Below, one piece after another: positions 12,204-22,337 of a DNA stretch of 64,000 nt (the first letter of the stretch is position 1; each line of letters opens with the position of its first letter). The position numbers and the translations under genes are program-made. The DNA comes from Gamsiella multidivaricata. Its lineage: Eukaryota; Mortierellomycota; Mortierellomycetes; Mortierellales; Mortierellaceae. Below the pieces are notes generated by a model, which saw only the letters and a program-made list of their open reading frames with translations, did no database searches and had not been told where the DNA came from. The DNA is taken from contig NW_026251795.1 in the NCBI RefSeq assembly GCF_025024155.1, positions 62,001 through 126,000 on the forward strand. The letters are read 5' to 3'.

Positions 12204-14935
12204 ATGTCCCCACAACCCACAGTCCTGGTCCTCGGCGGGGTCGGCTTCGTCGGTCGCAACTTTGTCGCCTATCTGGTAGAGAACAACCTCGCTGCCGAGA
12301 TCAGAGTTATCGACAAGGTCCTCCCCCAGACTGCCTATCTCAACAAGCGGTTCCAGGCTGCCTTTGAGAAGGTCGAATTCATGCAGGGCAATCTCTCCAA
12401 CACAGGTAAATCCCCTTTGTCAACCTCCCTGCAACGTCTGTCTATTGTTCCCCACCCCCTATTCCCGAATACACTTAATTGCATTCGGCAATTGCTTATC
12501 CCTTATGATATTATCTTTTTTTTTTTTTTTTTTTTCATTCGCGCAGCCTCTGTCGAAAAGTGCTTCACCCGCGCCGATGGTTCCTCATTCGATTATGTGG
12601 TAAACTTCGCAGCTGAGACCAAATTCTCTCAACCGGAGGAGGTAAGATATTAAGTTGTCGAATTCTAGAACAACTGAATAGAACTCTTCGCCATGCATGC
12701 ACCCACAAGAACTGGTGGCTGAGAGAGGGAAAAAAAAAAAAAGACAGAGCCTTTTGCGTCGGACTGTGAGAAAATCCGGGTTGCATGTCCCGATGATCTC
12801 TTTCTGCTCCTTTCCCTGCTTTTTTCTTTCAAGCTGAGAGCGAAAGAGGAGCCAAACCTTGGGATGCCGTCGGATGTCATAAAAAAATAAGCATACTTGT
12901 GGTCTTGATGCCATAAGCCTTGTTACAGAACCTTGAGGATCAAGGGGTAAAAATAGGGAAAGCGAGAGAGAAATAGGTCAAGAGGAGAGGGAAGAGAGGG
13001 AGGGAGGGAAGGAGGGGAAATGCGATCCAGATCCTACGGTAGTGCCACGGGCGTCATGGAGATTGTCCAGCCGGAAGTGGGGGGTTTTTTTCCAATGGTA
13101 ACTGGAAAGGTTTACAACCACGCCATTGGATGGGACGATTCGAGAAGAAAGCGAAACCATAACGGAGCATGTGGCGGACGCAACTTTTTTTCTCTATTCA
13201 TTACAATTGGGATACAGAATCTCGAGGGCAAACGCCTTTTTCATATCCACAATGCCGATGCTTGTTGGGTGAGCAACGGCCGCCTATTTGTTGGACAGGA
13301 CATTCCGTGGATGCAAGCGATCTTCCTCTCCTGCCCCTGTTTTTTTGCGCAGGATGCTGGTTCTTTCTTTTTTTCACATTCCCCTGGAAAAAAAGAATCA
13401 AAAATTCCGCATAGTCTCATCTCTTGTACCACGCCGAACTCTATTCTCGTCAGTCTGGACTGCCATATCGGCAGTGAACCAGAAAGAAAAAAAGACGGAT
13501 GCCTGATCAAATCAATCTTTTTTGTTCTCGCTAGATTTATGAGGACCGCATCTACAGGCTGTCGATCAACTGTGCAAAGGAAGCCGTCAAGAGGAATGCC
13601 AAGGTCTTTGTCCAGATCTCAACAGGCGATATTTACGAGAGCACCGGGGTAAGTCACTCGGGCACTGTGATTTATTTAGTTTAATCTCCATAATATCTCT
13701 GGAGCAGAACCAGATCGCTCATGGATACGTCCTGCATTAACGCTTTAGACCGCAAGCAAGGAAGACTCGAAGACAAAGCCCTGGAACCAGATGGCCCAGT
13801 ACAAGCTGAAGGTCGATAACGAGCTCCAAAATATGGAAGGGTAGGGGTTGAACCGATCATTAGCCTTTTTATCTCAGTCGATGTACCTGGACCATTGATC
13901 GCCACTAGCGGCTGCATGATGTCATGCGGATCATGGACATGGCCAAAAAACAACAACACGCCACGTGCTAACCATTTATTAATTCGCTCCTTGCCGTAGA
14001 CTGAATTTAATCATCCTTCGCCCTGCAGTCATCTACGGAACCGGCGCCACGGGTGGACTCAGTACGTGGGGCATTGACCGGCCAGAAGATCCCATTATGA
14101 CTCACCATTCTCGTCTGGATCGCTAATATGCTTTATTTCTCCTGTCAATGTACCAAACAGCTCCCAGACTGATCTGCGGTCGCGTATACCAGCACTTGAA
14201 GAAAAAGATGGAGTTCTTGTGGACAAAAGACCTGCGCATCAACACCGTCCATGTCGACGACGTCTCAAGGGCAGTCTGGCACTCTGCCAACTGGTATGTC
14301 AGCAACGACAAGCAGGGAACCCCCGTCATCTTCAACCTCGCAGACGATAACGACACTGGTACGTTTAGTTGTGGAACATCGGTCAATCAATGCTGTTCAT
14401 ACCGGAATCAGTTACTGATGAGCGTCTACTGACATGTTTGTGCTTATTTTCTGTTCGTCTACACAGACCAGGAAGCTATCAACACTCACATTCGCGCTAT
14501 TTTCGGCATTGAGACTGGATTCCAGGGAACAATTGTCTCCCAAATGGTCAAGGTAATCACGGCAATTCTAGCTTCTCCTCCACAATGATGCCGATCTTGA
14601 GCATTTTAGCGCAAGAATGTACGAAACAGCCCGGTGCTAACTAACTCTTCCAATGACTACCTACACAACAGCTGGACATGTCGGGAGCAACAGAAGAGAT
14701 CAACGAGATGCACTTGGCACCATGGTCCGATATCTTGAAAGCATATAACATCAAGACATCGCCTTTGACGCCATACCTGGACCAGGAATTGCTCTACAAC
14801 AATGCCGTTTCGTTGGACGGCACCAAGATCTGCACAGCCACCGGATTCACATACGAACACCCCAAGTTGACGACGGAGAGTCTTCGTGAGATCATCACAG
14901 ATTTCCAGGATCTGGGTATCTGGCCACGCGACTAG
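12204..14935 (+). CDS. Extended SDR, NAD-dependent epimerase/dehydratase-like
   Basis: This is a Rossmann-fold protein of the extended short-chain dehydrogenase type, likely acting on a nucleotide sugar or similar NAD(P)-dependent substrate; the real substrate is unknown. Inferred exons are 12204-12405, 12547-12641, 13535-13648, 13749-13840, 14000-14061, 14161-14358, 14467-14552 and 14672-14935, coding 370 residues. The N-terminus has the cofactor motif VLVLGGVGFVGRNF and then an acidic residue in VIDK. NFAAET corresponds to the NAG/NAA strand motif. QISTGDIYES carries the active-site Ser/Thr region, and LRPAVIYGTG is the usual substrate-side motif. In MAQYKLKVDNEL the Tyr sits three, not four, residues before the Lys that aligns with the SDR active-site Lys. 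Intron 2 (893 nt) is by far the longest, and intron 1 has a T20 run. An AATAAA follows at 14984. Confidence 0.85.
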
Positions 14936-15244
14936 AGAATGACGACGACGAAAGTGGATTAATTCTAAGTAAATATATAAAACAAATAAAGAACACAAAA
15001 GACGAATAGATTGGTCGTATCATGCTAACGATGCATTGGCGACGATTCCGTTTCACGGCTGAAACGACAACGGCGCCTTTTCAGGAAATCAATGCAGTAA
15101 CCTTATTCGCAAACCGGGCCAATTGCTCCCAGCGCTTTGCAGAAGAATGTGTTTGTTCCCATGGTCCTTTTCCTTGCTCTTCTCCATTCTCTCAACTTCA
15201 TTCTCTCATTCTCACCCTCATTCTCATTCTGGCTCCTCCACGCA
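14936..15244. other. Short intergenic spacer with promoter leader
   Basis: This spacer lies between the epimerase-like stop and the M20 gene start. Its last 100 bases are rich in CTT/CTC and would encode a hydrophobic in-frame extension of the M20 protein if translated. Confidence 0.5.
14984..14989 (+). terminator. Candidate poly(A) signal, epimerase-like gene
   Basis: AATAAA lies 49 bases after the stop codon. Confidence 0.45.
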
Positions 15245-17353
15245 ATGTCCTCTGAGAAAACCGGTTCCACCTCTTCGCCTTTATCGCCTCCACAGGCGAC
15301 CGCTAGCGCTGGATGTCTTGATATCTTCAAGGGTCTCTTTGGCAATAGCACCAACGACTCCGGCAACCAGGAGCAGATCAACAGCGTAAAGTCTTTATTG
15401 CTGGGCGTAGAGGCCACCTCTGAGAACCATTGAGTGATTTGTCCCAGCAATGCCGAGCCATTGAAAGAATGGATTGCACAGCCTTTGTTCACTCTTTTTT
15501 TTTTTTTTTGCCCATACGCATGTCCAATTCTTGGTGATTAGGAGAAGGACGTCCAGGCGTATGGCGAGATGACCAACAATAACAATGGCAGCAACAGCAC
15601 CCTGATCTCGTCCTTCCTACCAGCATACGACTCTTTGCAACAGGACATGAGCCAGCTTTTGGTCAGCAACAACGAGACTCAGCTGTCTGTGCTTTGGGAG
15701 CAGGATGAACTTGCTAAAACGATCGAGCAAGCTATCGGATCTGTTTCTAAAGAGCTTCGCGAGATCAGTTTGAAGGTGTGTGTGTATGCATATCAAGCGA
15801 GGACCCTGATCCTCTTTTAAATTATGAATCGAAAACGGAGCTACCAGGATAATTATTAACGCGTCCACGTTACGTTGTAACCAGCTTCATGAGAACCCAG
15901 AACTGAGTTATGAGGAGTACAAGGCCCATGCGCTTCTGACGGACTACCTGGAGAAGAAGGGCTTCCAGGTTGAGCGCAAGGCCTATGGATTGGACACGGC
16001 GTTCGTCGCCAGGGCGGGAAGCTCGGACAAGGTCACCATCGGTATCTGCTCTGAAGTGAGTGTTTTTTTTTTTTTTTTTCTTTTCTTTCAAAAATGATCA
16101 ATTTTTTATTACGGAGTCCTGAATACTGGAAGCTGAATGTTCACCTTGGCACCCTTTTTTCGCGTGATAGTATGATGCCCTGCCCGGGATCGGACATGCC
16201 TGTGGTCACAACTTGATTGCTATCTCTGGTGTGGCGACAGCTATCGGCCTTAAGGCCGTCATCGAGAAATTTAACCTCCAAGCTGAGGTAAAGCTGTTTG
16301 GCACACCCGCCGAAGAGACCTCAGGTGAGGAAAAACATACCGTGCTTATTGATCACTCTACACATGTAACTTCCTCGTCATAGCCGCACACTATCTTACA
16401 ACCAAAGAACTTCTTTCACCTTCACCATCGCATAGGCGGAAAGATCGTGATGCTGGAGAAGGGCGCGTTCAAGAACGTGGATGTCTGTATGATGCTTCAC
16501 GGCTCGAGCTCTGATGTCATCTACCCCGCCTTCCTGGCCCTCGATACCGTCGATGTCGAGTTCTTTGGAAAGGCCTCACACGCTTCAGCTTCGCCCTGGG
16601 AGGGTATCAATGCCCTTGACGCTACTGTCTTGACTTACACGAATATTGGTCTGATGCGTCAGCAGATGCGGCCTCAACAGCGCGTCCATGGAATCATTAA
16701 GGATGGTGGCAAGGCCGCGAATATCATTCCGGATTACACGCGTTCGACTTATACGGTGCGCGCGCCCAAGTACTCGGAGGTCAAGGTGTTGAAGAAGAGG
16801 GTCGAGAAGATTTTTAAGGGCGCAGCTACTGCAACAGGATGCACCGTTAAGCTGACTTGGGGTAATCCTTACAAGGGTATGTACGATGTTGATAAAATTT
16901 GCGCCGCCATAGTGAAGAACACCGTTTTTCTTACGTTTCAGAAAACATTTTGATACTCGCGTTTTGACAACAAAACTTTTTTTCTTCTCGACAATAGACA
17001 TTAGGACGAACGGTCATCTAACCCGCAAGTTCGAACAGTACATGAACGCCCAGGGCGTGCACTATCCTTCGAAGGAGGAACAGCTGTCCAAAGTATCTGG
17101 ATCGACAGACATGGGCAACGTGACGTACGCCCTTCCCGGGATCCATCCAATGTTTAACATCCTAAACCTGGAAGGCAAGGAAGATCCGTCAATCAATTTG
17201 CATACTAAGGACTTTGCTGCAGCTGCCGCTCAGCCGATAGGTCATATTGCGACCATGAGGGCTGCCAAGGGTCTGGCCATAACTGGGCTAGAGTGCATTC
17301 TAGACGAGGGCTTCTTGAAGAGCGTTAAGCGTGAGTTCGAGGCGGCTCAATAG
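15245..17353 (+). CDS. Peptidase M20 family amidohydrolase/dipeptidase
   Basis: The product is a zinc-dependent M20 amidohydrolase of 498 residues, close to the PM20D2/AbgB type that hydrolyses dipeptides or acylated amino acids. Inferred exons are 15245-15385, 15542-15775, 15885-16055, 16171-16324, 16436-16876 and 16998-17353. Metal and catalytic residues are visible: YDALPGIGHACGHN (metal Asp/His), GTPAEE (catalytic Glu), MLHG, and the late His in NLHTKDF. HASASPWEGINALDA marks the lid domain. The domain begins at about residue 126 (LHENPELSYEEY). The first 125 residues are poorly conserved and include a Ser/Thr/Pro-rich start. I chose the ATG at 15245. The frame is open upstream to an ATG at 15137, which would add a hydrophobic leader, so a secreted isoform is conceivable. 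AATAAA is at 17410. Substrate unknown. Confidence 0.85.
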
Positions 17354-18191
17354 ACGGGTTATATCTATTCAGAACATTAGGTTGTTCTGAATAGAATAAT
17401 GAAGGTGTAAATAAAGATGAATAAAGTAGCCGCTATGGCCAGGGATGTGCAGCAATGGAATGGTGTCCATGGTCAGACTTCGTTGTGTGTTCTGAGATTT
17501 GGAAGTAAAGAAGCACTGGCGGCGTTGCCCCAAAATATGTCTACATTGCATTTATTTTATCTTTATAGCGACTTATTTTCGTCGCTCAAGAAACGGTTGG
17601 TTGAATCCATTTACTGCAGCGGTATCACCCGGACCACTCAGAACCAGAGTCTCGACGGAATGCTTGCGCCGTTGGATGGCTGCAAGATCTTTTTTTTTTT
17701 TTTTTTTTTTTTTCGTTTGATGTGCAATACAGTCCAATTGATTTTTTTTCTCCTAATTATTGACGCGTCATTGGTGGTGAGTGAACGTTAGGCTGGAGGT
17801 CATGCATGCATGCATGCATTCCCAGATCGTCTAAACCGTTATGAAAATATGCCAAACAAACAAACAAATAAATACACAAGCTAGCCATTATTAAATCTAC
17901 GCTTGAGCTGGAGAAATCGAATTTTCCGTTCCCTAGGACTATTTCTAAAGGTATTACCGACTCGCTCCACCGAGAAAGATGATTAATGACGGGCCTTATC
18001 GATAAAAGACTAGGTGTCCAAAGGTCATGGTGGGACTGCAAGGTTATTAAAAAGAGTAGGACACCAATACGAGAACGACGAAATGTTTTTTTACAATATA
18101 ACCTTATATTTTTATAACCGCCTCTTATATGATGACTATGCATTCTTTTGTTATCCTGAGCATCCCTGGGAAGATCTGGGGTCCTTCACTC
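17354..18191. other. Convergent intergenic region with simple repeats
   Basis: This lies between the 3' ends of the M20 gene (+) and the F-box gene (-). It holds a T24 run at 17690-17713 and a (CATG)n palindromic run at 17801-17819. No gene is supported. Confidence 0.55.
17410..17415 (+). terminator. Candidate poly(A) signal, M20 gene
   Basis: AATAAA lies 57 bases after the stop, with a second AATAAA at about 17420. Confidence 0.4.
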
Positions 18192-19607
18192 TCAACCAGA
18201 ACTGCTCCCAAACCCATCCACCGAGTACGTAATATGGTTCAGGCTCAACCTCGTCAGCTTTGGCAGCATGCGAACCTGTTGAAAGAGCTTTTGTTTTGTC
18301 ATCGATCCGTATCGGATTACTCTATTTCCGTCGATAGGAATCAGTTGTGGTGCTGAACCTAGTCTCCATTGGTATGGCTGGAGCTGCAGTGGTGGCGGCT
18401 GAGGATCGTTTGAGGGCGATCCGTGCTCCATCGCCATGCTGACATCTGTCAACTCCAAGGTTTCAAGCTCTACGCACGACCAGGGCTGGTCAAATATCCT
18501 CAACGTCTCATTCTTGCCGAGCGAATGTGGATTGAACAAGAGCGATAGGTTTCGGAGACGAATGCAGTGCCTCAAGATTAGACAGATGTTCTCAGCATCG
18601 ATCATGGGCACACTCCGAAGGCTGATGAAGCTCAATGTGAGCGAGGTTAAGGTTGAGGACTGTGTGATGAGCGCCTTGGTCATGGCGTTGTCTAGACAGG
18701 GAATATCGACTTTGAGCGATTCTATCCGGCCGGAGCAGAGCACCAGGTCCGAGTACTCTGTATCTGAGAGCAGGTCATACCCGTTTAGAGCCGAGCTGAA
18801 TCGTGCCACGTACTCGATGGCCATGAGCTTGGGACAGCTCTCTCGCAGGACCGGGATCAGCGTTCGTGCATCGTCAGCGCTCTCGGAATAGAGTGAGAAG
18901 CGTTTCAGATCGGGGCAGGATCGAATTAGATCCACAAAGGCATCCTTCTTAGATACGCTGATGTCCAATTGAAGATCTGTCAACCCTTGGACCGCCTGGA
19001 GATGATATTGAGGATCTACGAGTGCAGGATCAGTCCATTCGATCGCCACAAAGACCAGATGGCTCAGTCTCTTGCACGCGCGCAAGAATTTGACGAATTG
19101 ACGGCCAGACAGGGTCCAATGGGAGAGCTGCAATTCCTCGAGAGTCGAGGTCATTCTCATGAACAAATCGTAGTCAAGGCTGGGCAGGGTCATGGCCCGC
19201 ATCGGCGATGGTGAGGTCGAGCCCTTGAGGACCAGGTTCTCGAGCGCTCCAGCATTGGCCTCGACCAGTGGCAACAGTTCCCGATTCCACCAGGAGATGT
19301 TCAGGGCTCTGAGGTGGATACACTCAAATGGGCCAGAGAAGGATCGATCGTAGAAGAAGACGCGGAAGAACCGACTGTTCTTGATTATGACCTCCTTGGG
19401 GATCGACCGCATCACGAACCCGCTGTAGACGTACCAGATTACCGGTAAAAGGGCGTCGCGCCATGTGCTGTTGACGGCCGTGCAGGAGAGCAGTGTCTTG
19501 GGAGTGTAGTCGTAAAAACCCAGGCGCTCACTGTACTTCCAGAGCGGGAGACAATGGCCGATCAAGGTGATGATCTCAGGCATGTTAAGAGGGTTCGGTG
19601 GGTCCAT
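18192..19607 (-). CDS. F-box / leucine-rich-repeat-like protein, single exon
   Basis: The product is a 471-residue intronless protein. It resembles the large F-box/LRR family of Mortierella-type fungi, whose members are presumed substrate receptors of SCF ubiquitin ligases. The N-terminal region (about residues 8-60) fits a divergent F-box: NMPEIITLIGHCLPLW, then TLLSCTAVNSTWRDALLPVIW. The rest is a series of leucine-rich units such as LTDLQLDISVSKKDAF, DLKRFSLYSESADD and SLTLSFISLRSV, with the regular L..L.L spacing of LRRs. No signal peptide or membrane segment is present. A Pro/Gln-rich loop lies near residue 410 (PPPLQLQPYQ). The start is the first ATG of the frame. It stands alone between long spacers, so the substrate cannot be guessed. 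Confidence 0.8.
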   Translation of the reverse strand: MDPPNPLNMPEIITLIGHCLPLWKYSERLGFYDYTPKTLLSCTAVNSTWRDALLPVIWYVYSGFVMRSIPKEVIIKNSRFFRVFFYDRSFSGPFECIHLRALNISWWNRELLPLVEANAGALENLVLKGSTSPSPMRAMTLPSLDYDLFMRMTSTLEELQLSHWTLSGRQFVKFLRACKRLSHLVFVAIEWTDPALVDPQYHLQAVQGLTDLQLDISVSKKDAFVDLIRSCPDLKRFSLYSESADDARTLIPVLRESCPKLMAIEYVARFSSALNGYDLLSDTEYSDLVLCSGRIESLKVDIPCLDNAMTKALITQSSTLTSLTLSFISLRSVPMIDAENICLILRHCIRLRNLSLLFNPHSLGKNETLRIFDQPWSCVELETLELTDVSMAMEHGSPSNDPQPPPLQLQPYQWRLGSAPQLIPIDGNRVIRYGSMTKQKLFQQVRMLPKLTRLSLNHITYSVDGFGSSSG

Positions 19608-20011
19608 GGCGGCAGGCGATTAAAGGAGGAACTGGGTAATTGGAGAGGGTAGTCAAAATGAGGAACGCGGTGCCTAGACGTGTAATTCAATGTGTTCCAG
19701 GGGGGAGACAAGCATGGCACCACACAACTTAATATAGACAAGCAGCGCCTTTCGCACGGGCGGCTCCAGTTAATGCATTACCAAAGACGAGATTCGAAAT
19801 CCGTGATTCGAAAAGAGGGTTGAGAGTGCAATGCGTCAGACGATGACTATGAGGTGGGTGGAATGGGGAGTGTTTTGGAAGTGTGCGCAAAGTGGAATTG
19901 CCTAATGGCTAATGGTGAATGGTAATGAGGCGGGCAGCGAGAGTCATATATACTTTTTCTCCCCATAATTCATTCAGGTTGAATAACAACGGTAGTGGGT
20001 CGAAAGGGATC

Positions 20012-20037
20012 CAATAACAATAACAATAACAATAACA
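20012..20037. repeat. (AATAAC)n short tandem repeat
   Basis: About four copies of the hexamer AATAAC in a row, followed by related CAATAG/CAAGAG units. Ordinary microsatellite. Confidence 0.8.
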
Positions 20038-21107
20038 GTGGCAATAGCAAGAGCAAGCGTTGACAAGGAAGTGAGAAATGGCAATGGCCCTATCGGAAAT
20101 AAGAGGTTACCAAGGAACTTCAATTACTTATTCTGTACTTGGCATCCCGCAGCACAGAAAAACGCGGCTCGTGTGCAGCAATTGAATTCAATTCAAACAT
20201 TCCTTATTCGAATTACGCTTAGCCCGTGTTGCCTGAACTGATCTGTCATCCTCCTACCTGGATGAATGCGACTGACCACTGGCCATTAGCCATTTGTGCC
20301 AGCAACAACAACCCTACCTACCTATCTATTTTCAGGCGCTCAATGCATTCCTGTTATCTTCAATGGCCGAGTGTATCTGTCAAGTTTGTGATGGCGGTCT
20401 GTTGAACAGCGCCTCTCCACTCCATCAATTCACACTGCATACCCACATTCCCAGAGTACTTTGCTCTTGTACAATGTCGAAGGAAAATGTTAGCACGAAT
20501 ACATTGAAGGCCGCCTTTTTTTTTTTTTTTTTTTTTTTTTGCTTTTCGTCGTTGGCTATGGCTGTCCGCGGCAATTGAGCTCTGGGCGGAGTGAAAACAC
20601 GATCGAAAAAAAGGGGAGAGTCGACTGTGCTGTGCCAAGCAAGTGTTCAGCAGTTTTTTGAATCTACATCACTTTTGGGTTGGTTTGTCAGAATGAGTCC
20701 AGATTCAGGATGAGCAACGAGATGCGCAGCAGCAGAATGCGAGGAAGAATAGTGGTAAAAGATGTGGAAACAAAGAAAAATCCAATGATTCTGATGGGCC
20801 TGCATTCTCCCCTTCGACCGTTGTCCCTCGTAGCTTACTGCGTCCTACCCTGGCGTAGATGGACATATCCTACTGCGCAGATAAAGGTTACCATCCGCAG
20901 CAGCAGCTGTGTTTGCTGTCTCTATTGGTGTTGTTGGCCTAACAAGGAGTGTTTACTGTGCACACAGCCCAGCCCTTGGCGGTGCTCTTAACCATGATGA
21001 CGGATGTCATTTGTTCTCATTATTATCCGCAGCCGCAGTTGGTGCTCATAGATGGCGGCAATGAATGTCAACAACCGTTGACAGCGAGCGAGCGTTGACA
21101 CTAAGTG

Positions 21108-21113
21108 TATAAA
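21108..21113 (+). promoter_or_regulatory. Candidate TATA box, COA1-like gene
   Basis: TATAAA lies 213 bases upstream of the ATG at 21321 in the context GTGTATAAACCC. The distance is long but compatible with the pyrimidine-rich leader. Confidence 0.35.
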
Positions 21114-21320
21114 CCCAGGACGCAAAGAACTGCTTCATCAGGGCATGCGTCCCCATACTCCACCAGATAAAGGTGTTTCAAACGCGTCCAGGCGTGTTTC
21201 AGGAACAAGGTTTTTTTTCACGCTTCCCCCGGATGTGACCGCGAAACTCTCTTTCCTTCTCGTCTTTACTTCCTAACACTGATCAGCGATCCAGCTCCAC
21301 CTTCATCGCTCATACACACC

Positions 21321-22001
21321 ATGGCATCCTGCTCACGACTCAACACCGCCATGACTCTTGGTCTTCAGCGCTCACTTCTGAACAGCTCCCGGACAGCTGC
21401 TGCATCCCGCACCCGGTTCTCTTTTGCTAATCACGCCTCCCTCCGATCCTACACATCCACCACGACCAACAGCAACCCCTCGAAACCGACCTCGACTTTT
21501 ATTCAAAACCCTACCTTCAAAAGCACCTCAGGCCTCAACCAGTCCCAACACAGCCCCCAGTTCAGGGCTCAAACAACTCAACTCCCTAGTGTGGCCTCGC
21601 GCACGCCTCTCTACATCCTCCTCGGCGTCCTTGGTGTCTCCTTCTGGGCTGGATCCGTGGCCGTAGCCGCGAATCACCAACGTCAGGGCACGAGCATCGT
21701 CCGAGGTACACTCTTCAATGTCAAGTTCGATACCAAGGCACAGGAATTGCTCGGTGATAATATTGATTTCACGAACAAGAGCTGGCCCTGGATCTCGGGT
21801 ACGGTTGCCCATCTGAAGGGACGGGTCGATATCGAATACCAGGTCCGGGGGGATAAAGCCGAGGGAAGAGTACATTTTGTGGCGGTCCGTCCGGCGAAGC
21901 AGTGGGTGACCACGGACTTTACGCTGACGATGCCCGATGGGACGTGTGTGCCCCTGGGAGAGCATATGCTCTTGCCTGAACTTACAAACAACCAGTTCTG
22001 A
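21321..22001 (+). CDS. COA1/TIM21-type mitochondrial assembly factor
   Basis: The product is a single-exon, 226-residue protein matching the Coa1 family, inner-membrane proteins that assist early assembly of cytochrome c oxidase around Cox1. The first 50-60 residues are rich in Arg, Ser and Thr and nearly free of acidic residues, fitting a mitochondrial presequence. One hydrophobic segment at about residues 95-115 (PLYILLGVLGVSFWAGSVAV) is the membrane anchor. The C-terminal soluble domain shows the family pattern: ELLGDNIDF, then WPWISGTVAHLKGRVDIEYQ, VRGDKAEGRVHFVAVR and a closing WVTTDFTLTMPDG. Length is close to fungal Coa1. The first ATG is at 21321. AATAAA lies at 22033. The next gene downstream, ATP11-like, also serves respiratory-complex assembly. 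Confidence 0.8.
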   Translation: MASCSRLNTAMTLGLQRSLLNSSRTAAASRTRFSFANHASLRSYTSTTTNSNPSKPTSTFIQNPTFKSTSGLNQSQHSPQFRAQTTQLPSVASRTPLYILLGVLGVSFWAGSVAVAANHQRQGTSIVRGTLFNVKFDTKAQELLGDNIDFTNKSWPWISGTVAHLKGRVDIEYQVRGDKAEGRVHFVAVRPAKQWVTTDFTLTMPDGTCVPLGEHMLLPELTNNQF

Positions 22002-22337
22002 AGGAGACAAGAAAATATCCACATAGTGAAAGAATAAAGATATAATGTTCGATCCATGACTCCATACCGAATCCTTGCAATTAGCTACAGCGAGGATATT
22101 ATAAAACGGAGCCAGTTTCAATATATGATATTTGCAAAAGGCTTTCCCAAGGCTCAATTGCTTCTTGTCCAACCAGAGAGACCCGTTCCGAAGCCTGGGG
22201 GGGGCGGGGGAGGAGCGCAGGTACCAAGAGGTGGCTTGTTACTCATGAAAACAGATCTTCGTTTCAGGGGGAACCAAGGTTCATTTATGTTCATTCGTCC
22301 TCTCCATTCTCCCTCCACTCAACTCTTTCTGCAGACC
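22002..22337. other. Spacer between COA1-like and ATP11-like genes
   Basis: 336 bases that hold the end of one gene and the whole promoter of the next. It includes a G-rich tract at about 22197-22212. No further gene is supported. Confidence 0.5.
22033..22038 (+). terminator. Candidate poly(A) signal, COA1-like gene
   Basis: AATAAA lies 32 bases after the stop codon. Confidence 0.45.

Larger units (their letters stand above)
19608..21320. other. Divergent intergenic region
   Basis: About 1.7 kb between the F-box gene (-) and the COA1-like gene (+), holding promoters of both. It contains the AATAAC repeat near 20012 and a T25 run at 20516-20540. No gene is supported. Confidence 0.5.

Noticed and set aside
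13020..13652. 210-codon plus-strand frame overlapping the long intron 2 of the SDR gene
   Set aside because: Only its end coincides with exon 3, and in a different frame; the SDR exons give a conserved protein.
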